In this document: positions 45,695 through 56,026 of the stretch, one piece after another
Numbering within the stretch: the first letter of the stretch is position 1
How the letters are laid out: each line of letters starts with the position of its first letter
NCBI GenBank assembly: GCA_001768515.1
Contig: MEOA01000004.1
Coordinates: 40,914-104,913 of the forward strand
Direction: 5' to 3'
DNA length: 64,000 nt
Source of the DNA: Bacteroidetes bacterium GWE2_42_24
GTDB taxonomy: Bacteria > Bacteroidota > Bacteroidia > Bacteroidales > TTA-H9
Program-made: the position numbers and the translations under genes
Notes under the pieces: generated by a model
Told to the model about the DNA's origin: nothing
What the model saw: only the letters and a program-made list of their open reading frames with translations
Databases searched by the model: none

Positions 45695-46368
45695 CAAAAC
45701 AAACCATTTAATGAAGGAAAAAACCTAAGGATTGCATCTACTGTCGCCAGTAATGCTATTGCAACAAATACCAAAGCAAATAGTTGAGCAGGTATCCCGG
45801 TGATTTTCGATAGCAAAGATGCATCACCGGCTTTTTTGGATGTTCTGAAAGAAATTACTGTCAGGTCAATGGCAGACATGACTGAATCAGCCAGCAACAA
45901 CACCATCAGCACAATCGCAAAAAATTGCTGCCATTCTATTCCTGCCTTTGAGAGCACCAATCCACATCCGGTAATAAACATAGCAAGCCAAAGCATGCCA
46001 AATCCATTTCTGACATAGAGAACGAGATTAATCAGAGCCATGGCCATCAACATTACAATGAGCCAACGCCCCATTGAAGCATGAACCAGCAGGCATGAAA
46101 ACCAGGCAAAGGCCGAAGCAAAGAGGTATCCAGTGAATCCAACAACAAATGAAGCAATCTTTCCACTGTTCACTGTATGCGTCGTGCCGCTCAGATCAGC
46201 AAATAACTCAACCCTGACCACCTTCCCGCTCATTAATATTGCCGCCAGCGCATGTCCGCTCTCATGTACCAGCGTGTTTAACACCCTGAATGCACGCCCG
46301 ACATATGGTATCCTCATGATAACCAACGAGACGACCAACGAGCCATATAAAAACCAAACATCGTTCAT
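45694..46368 (-). CDS. M50B-like membrane zinc protease
   Basis: 224 residues with about six transmembrane helices. The HExxH zinc motif is in LVHESGHALAAIL near residue 35. The second-site motif common in other M50 enzymes (NxxPxxxLDG) is not visible, as in the M50B subgroup. It may cleave within the membrane; the substrate is unknown. It is translationally coupled to the Cys-rich membrane protein through a TGATG overlap. Confidence 0.82.
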   Translation of the reverse strand: MNDVWFLYGSLVVSLVIMRIPYVGRAFRVLNTLVHESGHALAAILMSGKVVRVELFADLSGTTHTVNSGKIASFVVGFTGYLFASAFAWFSCLLVHASMGRWLIVMLMAMALINLVLYVRNGFGMLWLAMFITGCGLVLSKAGIEWQQFFAIVLMVLLLADSVMSAIDLTVISFRTSKKAGDASLLSKITGIPAQLFALVFVAIALLATVDAILRFFPSLNGLF

Positions 46369-46447
46369 GGCTTATAATTCCGATAAATCGGCAAAGATAA
46401 CGCTGCTTTAACCATTTCTTTCTACCTTTAATCACAAAATTACCAGC

Positions 46448-49400
46448 ATGCCGCTTCTCGTTTACAAATCGTCTGCAGGATCAGGTAAGACATTTACCCT
46501 TGTTAAGGAGTACCTGAAAATTGTACTTGAAAATCCGTTGAGCTACCGCCAGGTGCTGGCAATTACTTTCACAAATAAGGCCACTGCCGAGATGAAGGGA
46601 AGAATTACCCAAACATTGGCTGGTCTGGCCAATGACTCGTCAGATGTCCGCTCCATGCTTAAGGCATTAAAGAATGATCCGGAATTCAATATAAGCCCCG
46701 AATTGATACCCGTAAGAGCTGCCCGGGTACTCCAACTTATCCTGCATGGTTACAGCGAATTCTCCGTCTGCACTATTGATAGTTTCATGCATAGGGTAGT
46801 GAGGGCTTTTGCTTTCGACCTCCACCTGCCGGTAAATTTTGAAGTTGAGATTGATACAGATTCTTTAATTGACCGAACCGTTGGAGAATTGCTAAACATG
46901 GTAGGTTCTGATCAGGGGATAACATCATTACTCACAGGGTTCGTTAAAACACTGGTAGATGATGAAAAAGGGTGGGATATTTCCACGGGTATTAAATCAA
47001 TTGCCAAAACACTCTTCGATGAAAGAGAACGGACAGGAGCAGAGCCACTCAGGAGTCTTTCTCCCGCCGACTTCCTCAGAATACATATGGCCTTGCAGCA
47101 GCATACTTCGCAGTTTGAACAGAAACTAAAGGGCTTTGGGCGCGACTTTGTAGACCTTTTGCGAGACAACGGCATTGAGATGACTGATACGGCCAGAGGC
47201 AACGCAGGATTCTATAACTACATGGAACGGCTGGCTAATGGAGATTTCTCTAAATTAAGCCCAAACCGTCATGTGCAATCTGCGTTGGAAGATGAGAAAT
47301 GGGAATCAGCAAAATGTTCCCCCTCCATTCGCGCAGCACTATACACTTTAAGCGCAAGCATCTCGCATAAGCTAAATACAACGATCGGTTTTATTGAGAC
47401 AAATCAACAACATTACTTCACTCTGAAGGCAGTCGCAGGAAATTTCTTCCCTATGGCAACTCTTTCATTGCTGGATATACTCTTGATTCAGGTTGCCCGC
47501 AACCGAAACCTGGTTCACCTGAGTGAATTTAACCGGCGAATCGCCACAGTTGTGCTTAATGAGCCAGTTCCATTTGTTTATGCCCGTTTAGGAGAAAAAT
47601 ACCGCCACTTCCTCATCGACGAGTTTCAGGATACTTCAATTATACAATGGCAAAATATCCTGCCGCTGGTTCACAACACCCTCTCCTCACCTGCAGAAGG
47701 CCACAATCCGATGGCTATGATTGTGGGCGATAGTAAACAATCAATTTACCGTTGGCGAAATGGAGAGACTGCACAATTCCAGCAGCTGCCACTGATCTAT
47801 TCACGTCCGCAAACAACCTGGTTTATTGAAGCAGAACAAACCCTTATCCGTAATTATAAACCAAAAGACCTCGGATTGAATTTCAGATCTACACCTGAAA
47901 TCATAGATTTTAATTGCCTTCTGTTCAAACATGCCGGAGCCTTGCTCTCCTCAGGACTGAAGGAGACATACAATAACGTAGAACAGACACCAGGCGGTTC
48001 CAGAAAAAATGGCCGTGTTGAAATAGTCTTCAATAATGGTAAAGGAGAAGAAGGAAAAGGCAAATCATGGGATATTACCATGGTAAAAGCTTCGATTGAG
48101 AAATCGCGGGCAGAAGGATTCAGCTTCGCGCAGATAGCTGTTTTGTGTCGTGGAAATGATGACTGCGCCTCCGTGGCCCGTGAATTACTTTCAGAGGGCA
48201 TCCCTGTTGTTTCTTCAGAATCGCTGCTTCTCTCCTCATCACCCAGAGTATCGGCACTTGTTACGGCTATGAGGATGTTACACCAACCTGAAAACCATGT
48301 TTACAAAGCATCTTTGGAGCTACTGATGCAGTTGATCCGCAAAACTGATAAGCTTTCACTAAACAATGAATCCGATCCGGTTAATGAACCCAATGCCGAT
48401 CACCTCCTCTCCCTGCCATTTTACGACCTAGCCGAAACCCTCGTCCGAAGACTTGGACTCAACAACCAGCACGACTTGTACCTTCAGTTCTTTCTTGATG
48501 CCGTGCAGGAGTTCAGCCGTAAAGATCACCGGGGATTAACAGGCTTCCTTGAGTGGTGGGACGGCCAACGTTCCAGACGTTCGGTTGACCTGCCTGATGG
48601 TGCTGATGCCGTGCAGGTGATGACCATTCACAAAGCAAAAGGTTTGGCTTTCGATGTGGTTATTCTCCCCTTCATAAGCAACAGGGTAAGGCCGGGAAGG
48701 TCGTTCGACTGGATTTTTGATATATCTGTAGGAGAAAGTATTTTGCCTGCAGCCCGTGTTAAGATGGAAACCAAATCACTTGAGACCTCTTTCGCAGACC
48801 AATACAATGAAGAGATGGACAAGACAAGACTTGACACAATCAACCTGCTATATGTCGCATTTACGCGTGCTATTTCAAGATTGTATATTTTTTCGGCTGA
48901 ACCTCCGGCTGAATCAGATTCTCCCGGACCTTCCTATATGCTGCGCACAATGCTAAACGCTGCATGGCCAGAATCAGGACAAATGAACACCTTCATTTAT
49001 GGTGCCGAAGCCATTGAAGATTCCGTTAGAAAATTCAGCACCCCTGACACGTTCAACGAATCATTCTGCGGGGTTAGCTTCGACTGGCATGAACAGATCA
49101 CCGTAGGACGCCCGGCTTCCGTCAAATCAGCCATGGCTGATATCTCAGGATCATTGGAGTTTGGAATACTTGTTCATAACATCCTGTCGAATATTATCAC
49201 CCCGCACGACATCCCTGAACAGGTAAAAAAGGCCATCATTCATGGAAAGCTCAATCAGGATATGGCTCTCCGGATCGAAAGACGAATCACGGAAATCGTA
49301 AACCAACCTGACATTGCTCCCTTCTTCAATTATCAGGGAGAGGTGAAGACAGAGGCTCCAATCCTGCTCGCCAACGGCAACCTGTTACGTCCTGACCGCG

Positions 49401-49576
49401 TCATGATAAACAGAGACGAAGCTCTTGTAATCGATTTTAAGACCGGAAAAACCAGTCCAGTTCATGAAGAACAAATCATAAACTACGCATCAGCTTTATC
49501 TGAATTGGGTTACAAAACTGTAAAAGGCTGGCTACTCTATCTTTCGGATCCTCCACATGTAAAAGTCGTTGTATGA
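46448..49576 (+). CDS. AddA/RecB-like UvrD helicase with C-terminal PD-(D/E)XK nuclease
   Basis: 1042 residues. Walker A is SSAGSGKT (8-15), motif Ia ITFTNKATAEMKGRI, Walker B LIDEFQDTS (D391-E392), GDSKQSIYRWR, and the superfamily 1 motif VMTIHKAKGLAFDVVILPF with YVAFTRA. The C-terminal nuclease has VIDFKTGK (D996, K998). It should unwind and resect double-strand breaks for recombination. It is AddA-like by architecture. An AddB partner is not adjacent. In Bacteroidota the annotation is often just UvrD-helicase domain protein. Confidence 0.9.
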   Translation: MPLLVYKSSAGSGKTFTLVKEYLKIVLENPLSYRQVLAITFTNKATAEMKGRITQTLAGLANDSSDVRSMLKALKNDPEFNISPELIPVRAARVLQLILHGYSEFSVCTIDSFMHRVVRAFAFDLHLPVNFEVEIDTDSLIDRTVGELLNMVGSDQGITSLLTGFVKTLVDDEKGWDISTGIKSIAKTLFDERERTGAEPLRSLSPADFLRIHMALQQHTSQFEQKLKGFGRDFVDLLRDNGIEMTDTARGNAGFYNYMERLANGDFSKLSPNRHVQSALEDEKWESAKCSPSIRAALYTLSASISHKLNTTIGFIETNQQHYFTLKAVAGNFFPMATLSLLDILLIQVARNRNLVHLSEFNRRIATVVLNEPVPFVYARLGEKYRHFLIDEFQDTSIIQWQNILPLVHNTLSSPAEGHNPMAMIVGDSKQSIYRWRNGETAQFQQLPLIYSRPQTTWFIEAEQTLIRNYKPKDLGLNFRSTPEIIDFNCLLFKHAGALLSSGLKETYNNVEQTPGGSRKNGRVEIVFNNGKGEEGKGKSWDITMVKASIEKSRAEGFSFAQIAVLCRGNDDCASVARELLSEGIPVVSSESLLLSSSPRVSALVTAMRMLHQPENHVYKASLELLMQLIRKTDKLSLNNESDPVNEPNADHLLSLPFYDLAETLVRRLGLNNQHDLYLQFFLDAVQEFSRKDHRGLTGFLEWWDGQRSRRSVDLPDGADAVQVMTIHKAKGLAFDVVILPFISNRVRPGRSFDWIFDISVGESILPAARVKMETKSLETSFADQYNEEMDKTRLDTINLLYVAFTRAISRLYIFSAEPPAESDSPGPSYMLRTMLNAAWPESGQMNTFIYGAEAIEDSVRKFSTPDTFNESFCGVSFDWHEQITVGRPASVKSAMADISGSLEFGILVHNILSNIITPHDIPEQVKKAIIHGKLNQDMALRIERRITEIVNQPDIAPFFNYQGEVKTEAPILLANGNLLRPDRVMINRDEALVIDFKTGKTSPVHEEQIINYASALSELGYKTVKGWLLYLSDPPHVKVVV

Positions 49577-49612
49577 ATTAGTTACCAAACAGACCTTTAA
49601 ACAACTGAAATT

Positions 49613-50662
49613 ATGACTCATGTAATCAAGGCAAACCATCGGGGTAGCATCATCGGGTTATTCATTTCACTCATCCTGCTCATTGGCTGCCAACAACACC
49701 CAATCAATCAAGCCTTAGTACAACAGAACTTCCATCAGTTTGCTTTTGGCCTGCCAGCAGAACAACATCTTGCAAAGCTCCCCGGGATAGGTCACTCAGT
49801 CAAGAAAATCGGCTGTTATGCCGAATATACAACATGGGTATTTACAAGAAACTCAGGCATCAGGACAGGAAGTGATTTTACAATCCTTTCTTCTCAGGCT
49901 GTCAGAGTTATCAGAACCCCCGAAAGCGTCATCGGAACGGCTACCATTTTAAGCTATTCGACCAACAAAGTACTTGCTGTTACATGTGCCCACGTGGTCG
50001 ATTTTCCCGATACAGTCTACACTTACCATGAAGCCGATATTACAGGCGAACCATTGATATACACTGCGTCCATTAAAAAGAGCCAGATAAACTATGTGAA
50101 GGAAGTCCCGGTAGCAGGAGGCCTCAAAATACTCGCGATTGATAAACAGGCTGACCTCGTTCTATTGGGGGGAACTTTATCTCAGGGGCTTGTAAAACCA
50201 CCAGCCTTACCAATAAGAATTGGCGATAGCAGAGAAATTACGGAAGGAAACCGGGCCTGGGTTTTTGGCTTTCCAATAGGATACATGATGATGACTGAGG
50301 CGCTTGTAAACGGACTAAACGTCGACAGACGAGGCTCCTTCATGCTTGATGCTGTTTTTAATCCTGGATTTAGCGGAGGCTTAACCCTTACGTTCAACGT
50401 TTCCCGCCAACAATTTGAAGTATCCGGCTTTGGCCGATCGGCACCTTCCTCTACTCAATTAATACTTACCCCTGCCGGAATACCCGGTATCGACAAATAT
50501 GCCCCTATGGAGCCATACACCGATAAAGTTTTTGTCCAGCAACGTTCAGAACTTGCATATGGCCTTACCTTTGTAACCCCTTCGGAAGCCTTGCTCAAAC
50601 TGATTAATGAAAATAAAGATAAACTAATTAATGAGGGATATGATCTTAACTTTCTGGAATAA
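49613..50662 (+). CDS. Trypsin-like serine protease domain lipoprotein
   Basis: 349 residues. A lipoprotein-type signal (GLFISLILLIGC) is followed by a domain with chymotrypsin-fold triad candidates: H127 in AVTCAHVVD, D181 in DKQADLVLLGG and S254 in NPGFSGG. The spacing and the TCAHVV/GFSGG blocks fit S1 peptidases. No PDZ domain is seen. It should sit in the periplasm or outer membrane. Its 3' end overlaps the nagZ start by 32 bases, so the two are translated together. The family name is not recognised beyond the fold. Confidence 0.7.
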   Translation: MTHVIKANHRGSIIGLFISLILLIGCQQHPINQALVQQNFHQFAFGLPAEQHLAKLPGIGHSVKKIGCYAEYTTWVFTRNSGIRTGSDFTILSSQAVRVIRTPESVIGTATILSYSTNKVLAVTCAHVVDFPDTVYTYHEADITGEPLIYTASIKKSQINYVKEVPVAGGLKILAIDKQADLVLLGGTLSQGLVKPPALPIRIGDSREITEGNRAWVFGFPIGYMMMTEALVNGLNVDRRGSFMLDAVFNPGFSGGLTLTFNVSRQQFEVSGFGRSAPSSTQLILTPAGIPGIDKYAPMEPYTDKVFVQQRSELAYGLTFVTPSEALLKLINENKDKLINEGYDLNFLE

Positions 50663-51806
50663 AAACCGCTTTAAAAAACGCGCGGGTCGTCTTGCCATTA
50701 CAATGCTGTTGCTAATACCTGTTTGTCTAGCAGGTTCCCAGGCGTGTACCGACGATAATGAATCAAAACCACCTGATCTGAGACATCAGATTGCCCGCAT
50801 GCTTATGGTTGGTGTGAGAGGAACAGGACCTGAACTTAATGAAGAGATGACTCATTTGGTAACCACATTAGGAGTGGGTGGTATAATTCTCTATGAATAC
50901 GATGCTGTGGCACATTCCAGACCAAGAAACATCAGTTCAAGGGAACAGGTGACTAAGTTGGTTACCAACCTGAGGCAGGCATCTGTCACACCTTTACTCG
51001 TCGGAATCGATCAGGAAGGAGGAAGGGTCAACAGGCTTAAACCCGTATATGGTTATCCTCCCACTGTCACTGCTCAGTATCTGGGGACACTAGACAATCC
51101 CGACACGACTGCCTTCTACGCTTCCCGCATCGCAGAAATGGTTAGTTTAACCGGCATTAACCTCAACTTTGCTCCTGTAGTTGACTTGAATACCAATCCT
51201 GAATGCCCTGTGATCGGACAACTCGGAAGAAGTTTCTCTGCTGATCCCGATGTAGTAACCAAAATCGCTGCGATTTTTTATGAAAAACAGCAACAGGCTG
51301 ATATACTAACTACTTACAAACACTTCCCCGGACATGGAAGCGCAGCCGGAGATTCACATGCCGGCTTTACCGACATAACAGAAACTTGGCAACCTATTGA
51401 ACTTAAACCATACAGTCGCTTGATCCAATCCGGCAAATGCGATCTGATCATGACAGCTCACGTATACAATGCACATCTCGATTCTGTTTATCCTGCTACC
51501 CTGTCAAAATATGTCATTCAACACATTCTGCGCGACTCCTTAAAGTTCAACGGGGTAATCGTCTCTGATGACATGATGATGGGCGCCATTACCCAAAGCT
51601 GGGATCTCGAAACAGCCATTTTTAAAGCCATTGATGCAGGGGTAGATATTCTGATATTCTCAAACAATGTTACAGAATACAATCCTCAAATTGCATTGCA
51701 GGCCATTGACCTGATTGAAAAAATGGTTAAGGACGGTAGGATTTCCCCAACCCGTATCGCACTTTCTTACGATAGAATTGCTAAATTGCACCGCCGATTG
51801 AATTAA
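50631..51806 (+). CDS. nagZ: Beta-N-acetylhexosaminidase, GH3 (NagZ-like)
   Basis: 391 residues from ATG 50631 (another ATG at 50640 is possible). There is an N-terminal hydrophobic signal, possibly lipidated at CTDDNE. The GH3 domain has VGIDQEGGRVNRL, the KHFPGHGSAAGDSHAG loop that carries the general acid/base His-Asp of NagZ, and the nucleophile D313 in VSDDMMMGA. It removes terminal GlcNAc from muropeptide fragments, and would work with NamZ at 9510. The signal indicates export, unlike cytoplasmic E. coli NagZ. It overlaps the upstream protease gene. Confidence 0.92.
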   Translation: MRDMILTFWNKNRFKKRAGRLAITMLLLIPVCLAGSQACTDDNESKPPDLRHQIARMLMVGVRGTGPELNEEMTHLVTTLGVGGIILYEYDAVAHSRPRNISSREQVTKLVTNLRQASVTPLLVGIDQEGGRVNRLKPVYGYPPTVTAQYLGTLDNPDTTAFYASRIAEMVSLTGINLNFAPVVDLNTNPECPVIGQLGRSFSADPDVVTKIAAIFYEKQQQADILTTYKHFPGHGSAAGDSHAGFTDITETWQPIELKPYSRLIQSGKCDLIMTAHVYNAHLDSVYPATLSKYVIQHILRDSLKFNGVIVSDDMMMGAITQSWDLETAIFKAIDAGVDILIFSNNVTEYNPQIALQAIDLIEKMVKDGRISPTRIALSYDRIAKLHRRLN

Positions 51807-51823
51807 CTAACCCGATTTGAATT

Positions 51824-52537
51824 ATGAAGCGATCAGAAGTAAAAGGTGTAATGGTCCATCTGAAGGTGAAGGATCTGTCAGTTTCAGGACAATTTTTCCG
51901 AAGCATTGGTATGGAAACTGTAGATGGCCCCGTTCCGGGTGATCTCTACCTCACCGATGGAACATTCATGCTTTCGTTGTCAACATCCGATGACATCTCT
52001 GTCGGGGTGGTCTATCTCTGCGACAATCCTCAGGAATTAGCAGTTGCATATCAGGGACTCTCAGTATTACACCCCGGAAAAGGACCCGATAGAATGAGTT
52101 CCCGTGATGCTTCCGGTACTTACCTGACACTGTTGGCCTGTCCCAACTTCGCACCAAAACCATTGAAAGGCACTGCCATTGGCCTTTGCGGTAATTTCTT
52201 CGAACTTAGCCTTGAAACTGAACGATTCGATGAAACAGTGACCTTCTGGGAAAAAGCAGGCTATCAGGTAATCTACGGTAAACGAGAAGAGAAAAACTGG
52301 GTGACTCTCTCAGATGAATGGATTAAAGTTGGGGTGTACAGACAAGGAACTGTCGACCATCCTTTCAGAACCCCCGCGCTCACATACTTTGAAAAGGACA
52401 TGAAAGACAGGATTAAACTCGTCAAAGAACTTGGTGTCCCAATATCTTACGAACTGGAATCACCATGTAAGACTGGAATCACCGATGCCGTGCTGGAATC
52501 GCCGGCCGGTTACCACATGTTCCTTTTTACTGCCTGA
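51824..52537 (+). CDS. VOC (glyoxalase/bleomycin-resistance fold) protein
   Basis: 237 residues with two VOC-type modules: VMVHLKVKDLSVSGQFFRSI with YLTDGTFMLSLS, and NFFELSLETERFDETVTFWE with KAGYQVIYGKREEKNWVTLS. Likely metal ligands are not obvious as a full H-E-H-E set. It is cytoplasmic, 17 bases after nagZ and possibly in its operon. The substrate is unknown. Confidence 0.8.
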   Translation: MKRSEVKGVMVHLKVKDLSVSGQFFRSIGMETVDGPVPGDLYLTDGTFMLSLSTSDDISVGVVYLCDNPQELAVAYQGLSVLHPGKGPDRMSSRDASGTYLTLLACPNFAPKPLKGTAIGLCGNFFELSLETERFDETVTFWEKAGYQVIYGKREEKNWVTLSDEWIKVGVYRQGTVDHPFRTPALTYFEKDMKDRIKLVKELGVPISYELESPCKTGITDAVLESPAGYHMFLFTA

Positions 52538-52553
52538 TCATTGACATTATTAC

Positions 52554-52595
52554 AATCAAAAAGGCGGACTGAATCATCAATCCGCCTTTTTGATT
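52554..52595. terminator. Bidirectional terminator between the VOC gene and recA
   Basis: A 15-base perfect stem AATCAAAAAGGCGGA / TCCGCCTTTTTGATT with a 12-base loop, between convergent genes. Confidence 0.92.
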
Positions 52596-52607
52596 ACAGA
52601 GAAAACG

Positions 52608-53624
52608 CTATTTCAAATTCCCCCTGATTTGAGCTTCAATTTCATCACTGAGATCAGGATTATCAGTAAGAAGCTGTTTTACTGCTTCACGACCCTGACC
52701 AAGTTTTGTTTCACCGTAGCTGAACCAGGATCCACTTTTCTTGATGATATTCATCTCAACCCCAAGATCGACAATCTCGCCGGAGAGTGAAATGCCTTCA
52801 CCATAGACGATATCGAACTCAGCCTGGCGGAATGGCGGGGCTACTTTGTTCTTCACCACCTTCACCTTAACCCGATTCCCCGTAACTGCATCTCCATCCT
52901 TAATCTGGCTTGATCTCCTGATGTCAAGACGCACGGAAGCATAAAACTTAAGTGCATTACCACCGGTTGTGGTTTCAGGATTACCAAACATAACACCAAT
53001 CTTTTCGCGTAATTGATTGATGAAGATCAAACATGATTTTGTGCGGCTGATATTGGCTGTGAGTTTACGAAGTGCCTGCGACATAAGTCTGGCTTGCAAA
53101 CCAACTTTGGCGTCACCCATCTCACCTTCAATTTCACTTTTAGGTGTCAGGGCGGCAACGGAGTCAATAACAAGCAAATCAATGGCTCCAGATCTGATCA
53201 GGCTATCGGCAATTTCAAGGGCTTGTTCTCCATAGTCGGGCTGCGATACAAACAGGTTCTCAATGTCAACACCCAGCTTGGCTGCATAATACCTGTCGAA
53301 GGCATGTTCAGCATCAATAAAGGCGGCTATGCCACCCTGTTTCTGAGCCTGAGCAATTGCATGGAGAGCCAGAGTCGTCTTTCCCGATGATTCAGGGCCA
53401 TAAATCTCTATGATCCGCCCCTTAGGCAAACCTCCAACACCAAGCGCGGCGTCAAGAGCAATACTTCCGGTTGGTATCACGGCTACCGCCTCGGCAACCT
53501 GCTCTCCCAGCCTCATAATACTGCCTTTGCCATAGCTCTTTTCAATTGTTCCGATGGTTGCCTCCAGCGCTTTTAGTTTTTGAAGTCTCTCGTTGTTGGG
53601 TACTGGCTCAACTTTCTCTTTCAT
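52608..53624 (-). CDS. recA: Recombinase RecA
   Basis: 338 residues. Walker [25 protein letters not shown], the [15 protein letters not shown]alker B, the L1 loop around [20 protein letters not shown] and L2 around [27 protein letters not shown] are all present. It forms the strand-exchange filament on ssDNA and triggers the SOS-type response. No LexA box was identified. The -7 box TATCTTTG is 55 bases upstream. The gene is monocistronic with strong terminators on both sides. Confidence 0.98.
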   Translation of the reverse strand: MKEKVEPVPNNERLQKLKALEATIGTIEKSYGKGSIMRLGEQVAEAVAVIPTGSIALDAALGVGGLPKGRIIEIYGPESSGKTTLALHAIAQAQKQGGIAAFIDAEHAFDRYYAAKLGVDIENLFVSQPDYGEQALEIADSLIRSGAIDLLVIDSVAALTPKSEIEGEMGDAKVGLQARLMSQALRKLTANISRTKSCLIFINQLREKIGVMFGNPETTTGGNALKFYASVRLDIRRSSQIKDGDAVTGNRVKVKVVKNKVAPPFRQAEFDIVYGEGISLSGEIVDLGVEMNIIKKSGSWFSYGETKLGQGREAVKQLLTDNPDLSDEIEAQIRGNLK

Positions 53625-53678
53625 AATATTCTAATTTTAAATATAAAAATGACGTATAAAATGGCATATGGAAGTTTC

Positions 53679-53686
53679 CAAAGATA
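53679..53686 (-). promoter_or_regulatory. -7 box of recA
   Basis: The minus strand reads TATCTTTG (TAnnTTTG), 55 bases before the recA ATG. Confidence 0.55.
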
Positions 53687-53720
53687 ATCAAACCCATTTA
53701 ATTTACCCCCATGTAAGGGA

Positions 53721-53750
53721 TAAAAAAAGCACCGATGATTAGTCGGTGCT
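53721..53750 (-). terminator. Terminator of the DUF4114 lipoprotein gene
   Basis: AGCACCGA / TCGGTGCT stem with a 7-base loop, followed on the minus strand by a run of Ts. It lies 46 bases past the stop of the lipoprotein gene. Confidence 0.85.
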
Positions 53751-53795
53751 CAATCTTCGGCATCTCTCCGAAATGGAAAATATCCTTTCCTGAAC

Positions 53796-55772
53796 TTACA
53801 ACTGATTTAATATAGCTGTATTCACTGCAGTTGGTGGATCAACAATTATCTTGAAAATACAGTCGTTGAAATCCTTGTCACCTCCGGATGTTGTCAGAAT
53901 ATCTTCAAAAGTTAGGATGATAGCATCACAACCTGCATCGTAGAACAACAACGATTGCTGAGTCCCGGCTGTCTGGTTAAAAGCTTTATCGGTATAGTGC
54001 GTATAATAACCTTCAGAGAGTCCCGTCGGATAAGCAGGAGAAATCCCTTGCCAGCCATCAGCAATCAGGAAAGCACCTATGGACGTTCCTGCCGGATAAT
54101 TACCTAAAAGCTGAATAAAGTTACCTGGCAGAAGACTTCCTCCAAAACCCTGTTTCGAGGCATTGGGGTATACCAGCATTTTGGTTGCCACAAAGTCGAG
54201 GATGCTTGATGGTGGCGTTGCATTGTCATAATTATATACTCCAAGTGAATTTCTCCAGTTAGCACCCTCATCAATGAAGGTGACATAAACCGTAGCGGGA
54301 GCAGTAAGTACAAGATTACGATTAGGATTGGCAAAGAACTCGGGATGAGCATTCAAGGCATTTTGATTTTCAGGAAGAGCAGTGCTGATATGTGACAGCA
54401 AATCAGGGCACAGGGGATCAAGGTTGGGCTCAAGGCATTCAGGGAGTCCCTGGTTGTCATAATCACAAATAACACTATAATCACCCGGCGCTCCTTTCTT
54501 TAATATCTTGAGTCCTTCGCGACCATTGGCTATAAAAATGTAGCCATCGGCAGCTGTAATATAGTTGGCTGATGCACCGTACCAATAAACACCAAGTATC
54601 TCCAGCTCTTCCTGCCCCGGAACTATCCGGCAGAGATACATGCCACCCGACCCGTTAGCAACATATACATAATCATCATCGAGTGCAACTCCATTTGTAA
54701 TCGACTCATCCGACATATTGGACGGTGAAAGGGAGTGCACCAATGCGCCCGTGTTCAGGTCAAATGCTTTCAGACCATTGTGGCCCATAGAAACCCAAAC
54801 AGTATTATCCTTTACAAAAATTCCTGACTTTCCATTCTCAGGCTGAATACTTCCGATAGGAAAAGTATTCAGGAGCGTATGAACAGGACCAACTTCATAA
54901 ACAAGAATTTCAGCATTATCACCACTCTTAAGTACCACGTGTTTGCTTCCCGGGTCATTCCCAGATGCAGCTGCATACTTGGCATTTGTAAACTCATGGA
55001 CAGTATCGATGGCCAGGTTATTATTTACATTCAGGGCGAAAACACCCCCGGCAGTACGACCTGCTGTAGCATAAAGCCAATCGGCTGACCGTACCAAACC
55101 ATTGACCGATTTACCCGGAGGGGTCTTTGTACGGATAAGCGATGCGGTTGCAGGAATATCCTCATTCACGAGGTTAAGCTGAAACACAGCTCCTCCTACG
55201 CCATAGTCTGTAGCACCAAGCCATAACCGTCGTTGTGAACCTGTTGTCTCATAATCGAGAAACATAGTATTAAAATCAGCTCTCGAGGATGATGCGGATT
55301 TTAAAATTTCAGGAACACGGGGGTTGGTGATGTCAAACACATCAATCTGTCCCTCGTATAAGTCGGCTGACATGGCTGCACCATCGGGCTCATTATAGTG
55401 ATAGGTTACATAGGCTCTGTTACCGTTCACCGACACATGTGTAGCACTTAAAACCCTATTCCCACTTCGCACAGGAGATGCAACCTCGGCTACCAGATAG
55501 AAAAAATGATCAGGTCCTGTGGCTGGTGTCATAGGTGAATATTTAAATCCGCCGTTAATCATGGGAAAAAACGATTGATAAGCTGTATCAAATACCGGTG
55601 TATACATATAACGAACCCTTTCTGCTGTAATGGAGGCTCCGTCATTGTTTACATCCAGAACCAGTGATTCGCCATCTGAAGACTGTACCGGCGTTTCATC
55701 TTTCTGACAGGAAGTCAAAAACAGTACGGCCGGTACCAATAGTGAAAGCAATAAAAGTGAGAAACGGTTCAT
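53796..55772 (-). CDS. DUF4114 surface lipoprotein with propeller-like repeats
   Basis: ATG at 55772 (MNRFSLLLLSLLVPAVLFLT) gives 658 residues. The lipobox is LTSC and the mature start CQKDE matches the Q/S-K-D/E surface lipoprotein export signal. Residues about 110-430 look like LVIVD or propeller repeats (QIDVFDITNPRVPEIL, LKAFDLNTGALVHSL, YVYVANGSGGMYLCRI). The C-terminal 130 residues contain the DUF4114 block (GGDKDFNDCIFKIIV). Likely displayed on the cell surface. The function is unknown. Confidence 0.85.
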   Translation of the reverse strand: MNRFSLLLLSLLVPAVLFLTSCQKDETPVQSSDGESLVLDVNNDGASITAERVRYMYTPVFDTAYQSFFPMINGGFKYSPMTPATGPDHFFYLVAEVASPVRSGNRVLSATHVSVNGNRAYVTYHYNEPDGAAMSADLYEGQIDVFDITNPRVPEILKSASSSRADFNTMFLDYETTGSQRRLWLGATDYGVGGAVFQLNLVNEDIPATASLIRTKTPPGKSVNGLVRSADWLYATAGRTAGGVFALNVNNNLAIDTVHEFTNAKYAAASGNDPGSKHVVLKSGDNAEILVYEVGPVHTLLNTFPIGSIQPENGKSGIFVKDNTVWVSMGHNGLKAFDLNTGALVHSLSPSNMSDESITNGVALDDDYVYVANGSGGMYLCRIVPGQEELEILGVYWYGASANYITAADGYIFIANGREGLKILKKGAPGDYSVICDYDNQGLPECLEPNLDPLCPDLLSHISTALPENQNALNAHPEFFANPNRNLVLTAPATVYVTFIDEGANWRNSLGVYNYDNATPPSSILDFVATKMLVYPNASKQGFGGSLLPGNFIQLLGNYPAGTSIGAFLIADGWQGISPAYPTGLSEGYYTHYTDKAFNQTAGTQQSLLFYDAGCDAIILTFEDILTTSGGDKDFNDCIFKIIVDPPTAVNTAILNQL

Positions 55773-56026
55773 GAGATATAATATTAAATGATAATTCAAA
55801 ATAATTAAAATACGAATTCGTCATCTTTCCACAAAAATGACACCAAACCATATAAGAAAAACAATGCCTGCAATTACAATCTTGTTTTACAATGCATTAA
55901 CCTCCAAATAAAAAAATGAAATAACATCGAAATCGAGTTCTTCAAATTACAATATTCCAAAATACAGACAGCTCAGCTCTTTTTGAAAACAAAATCAATT
56001 CACACTAGAGCAATCAAGTGCAAGCG

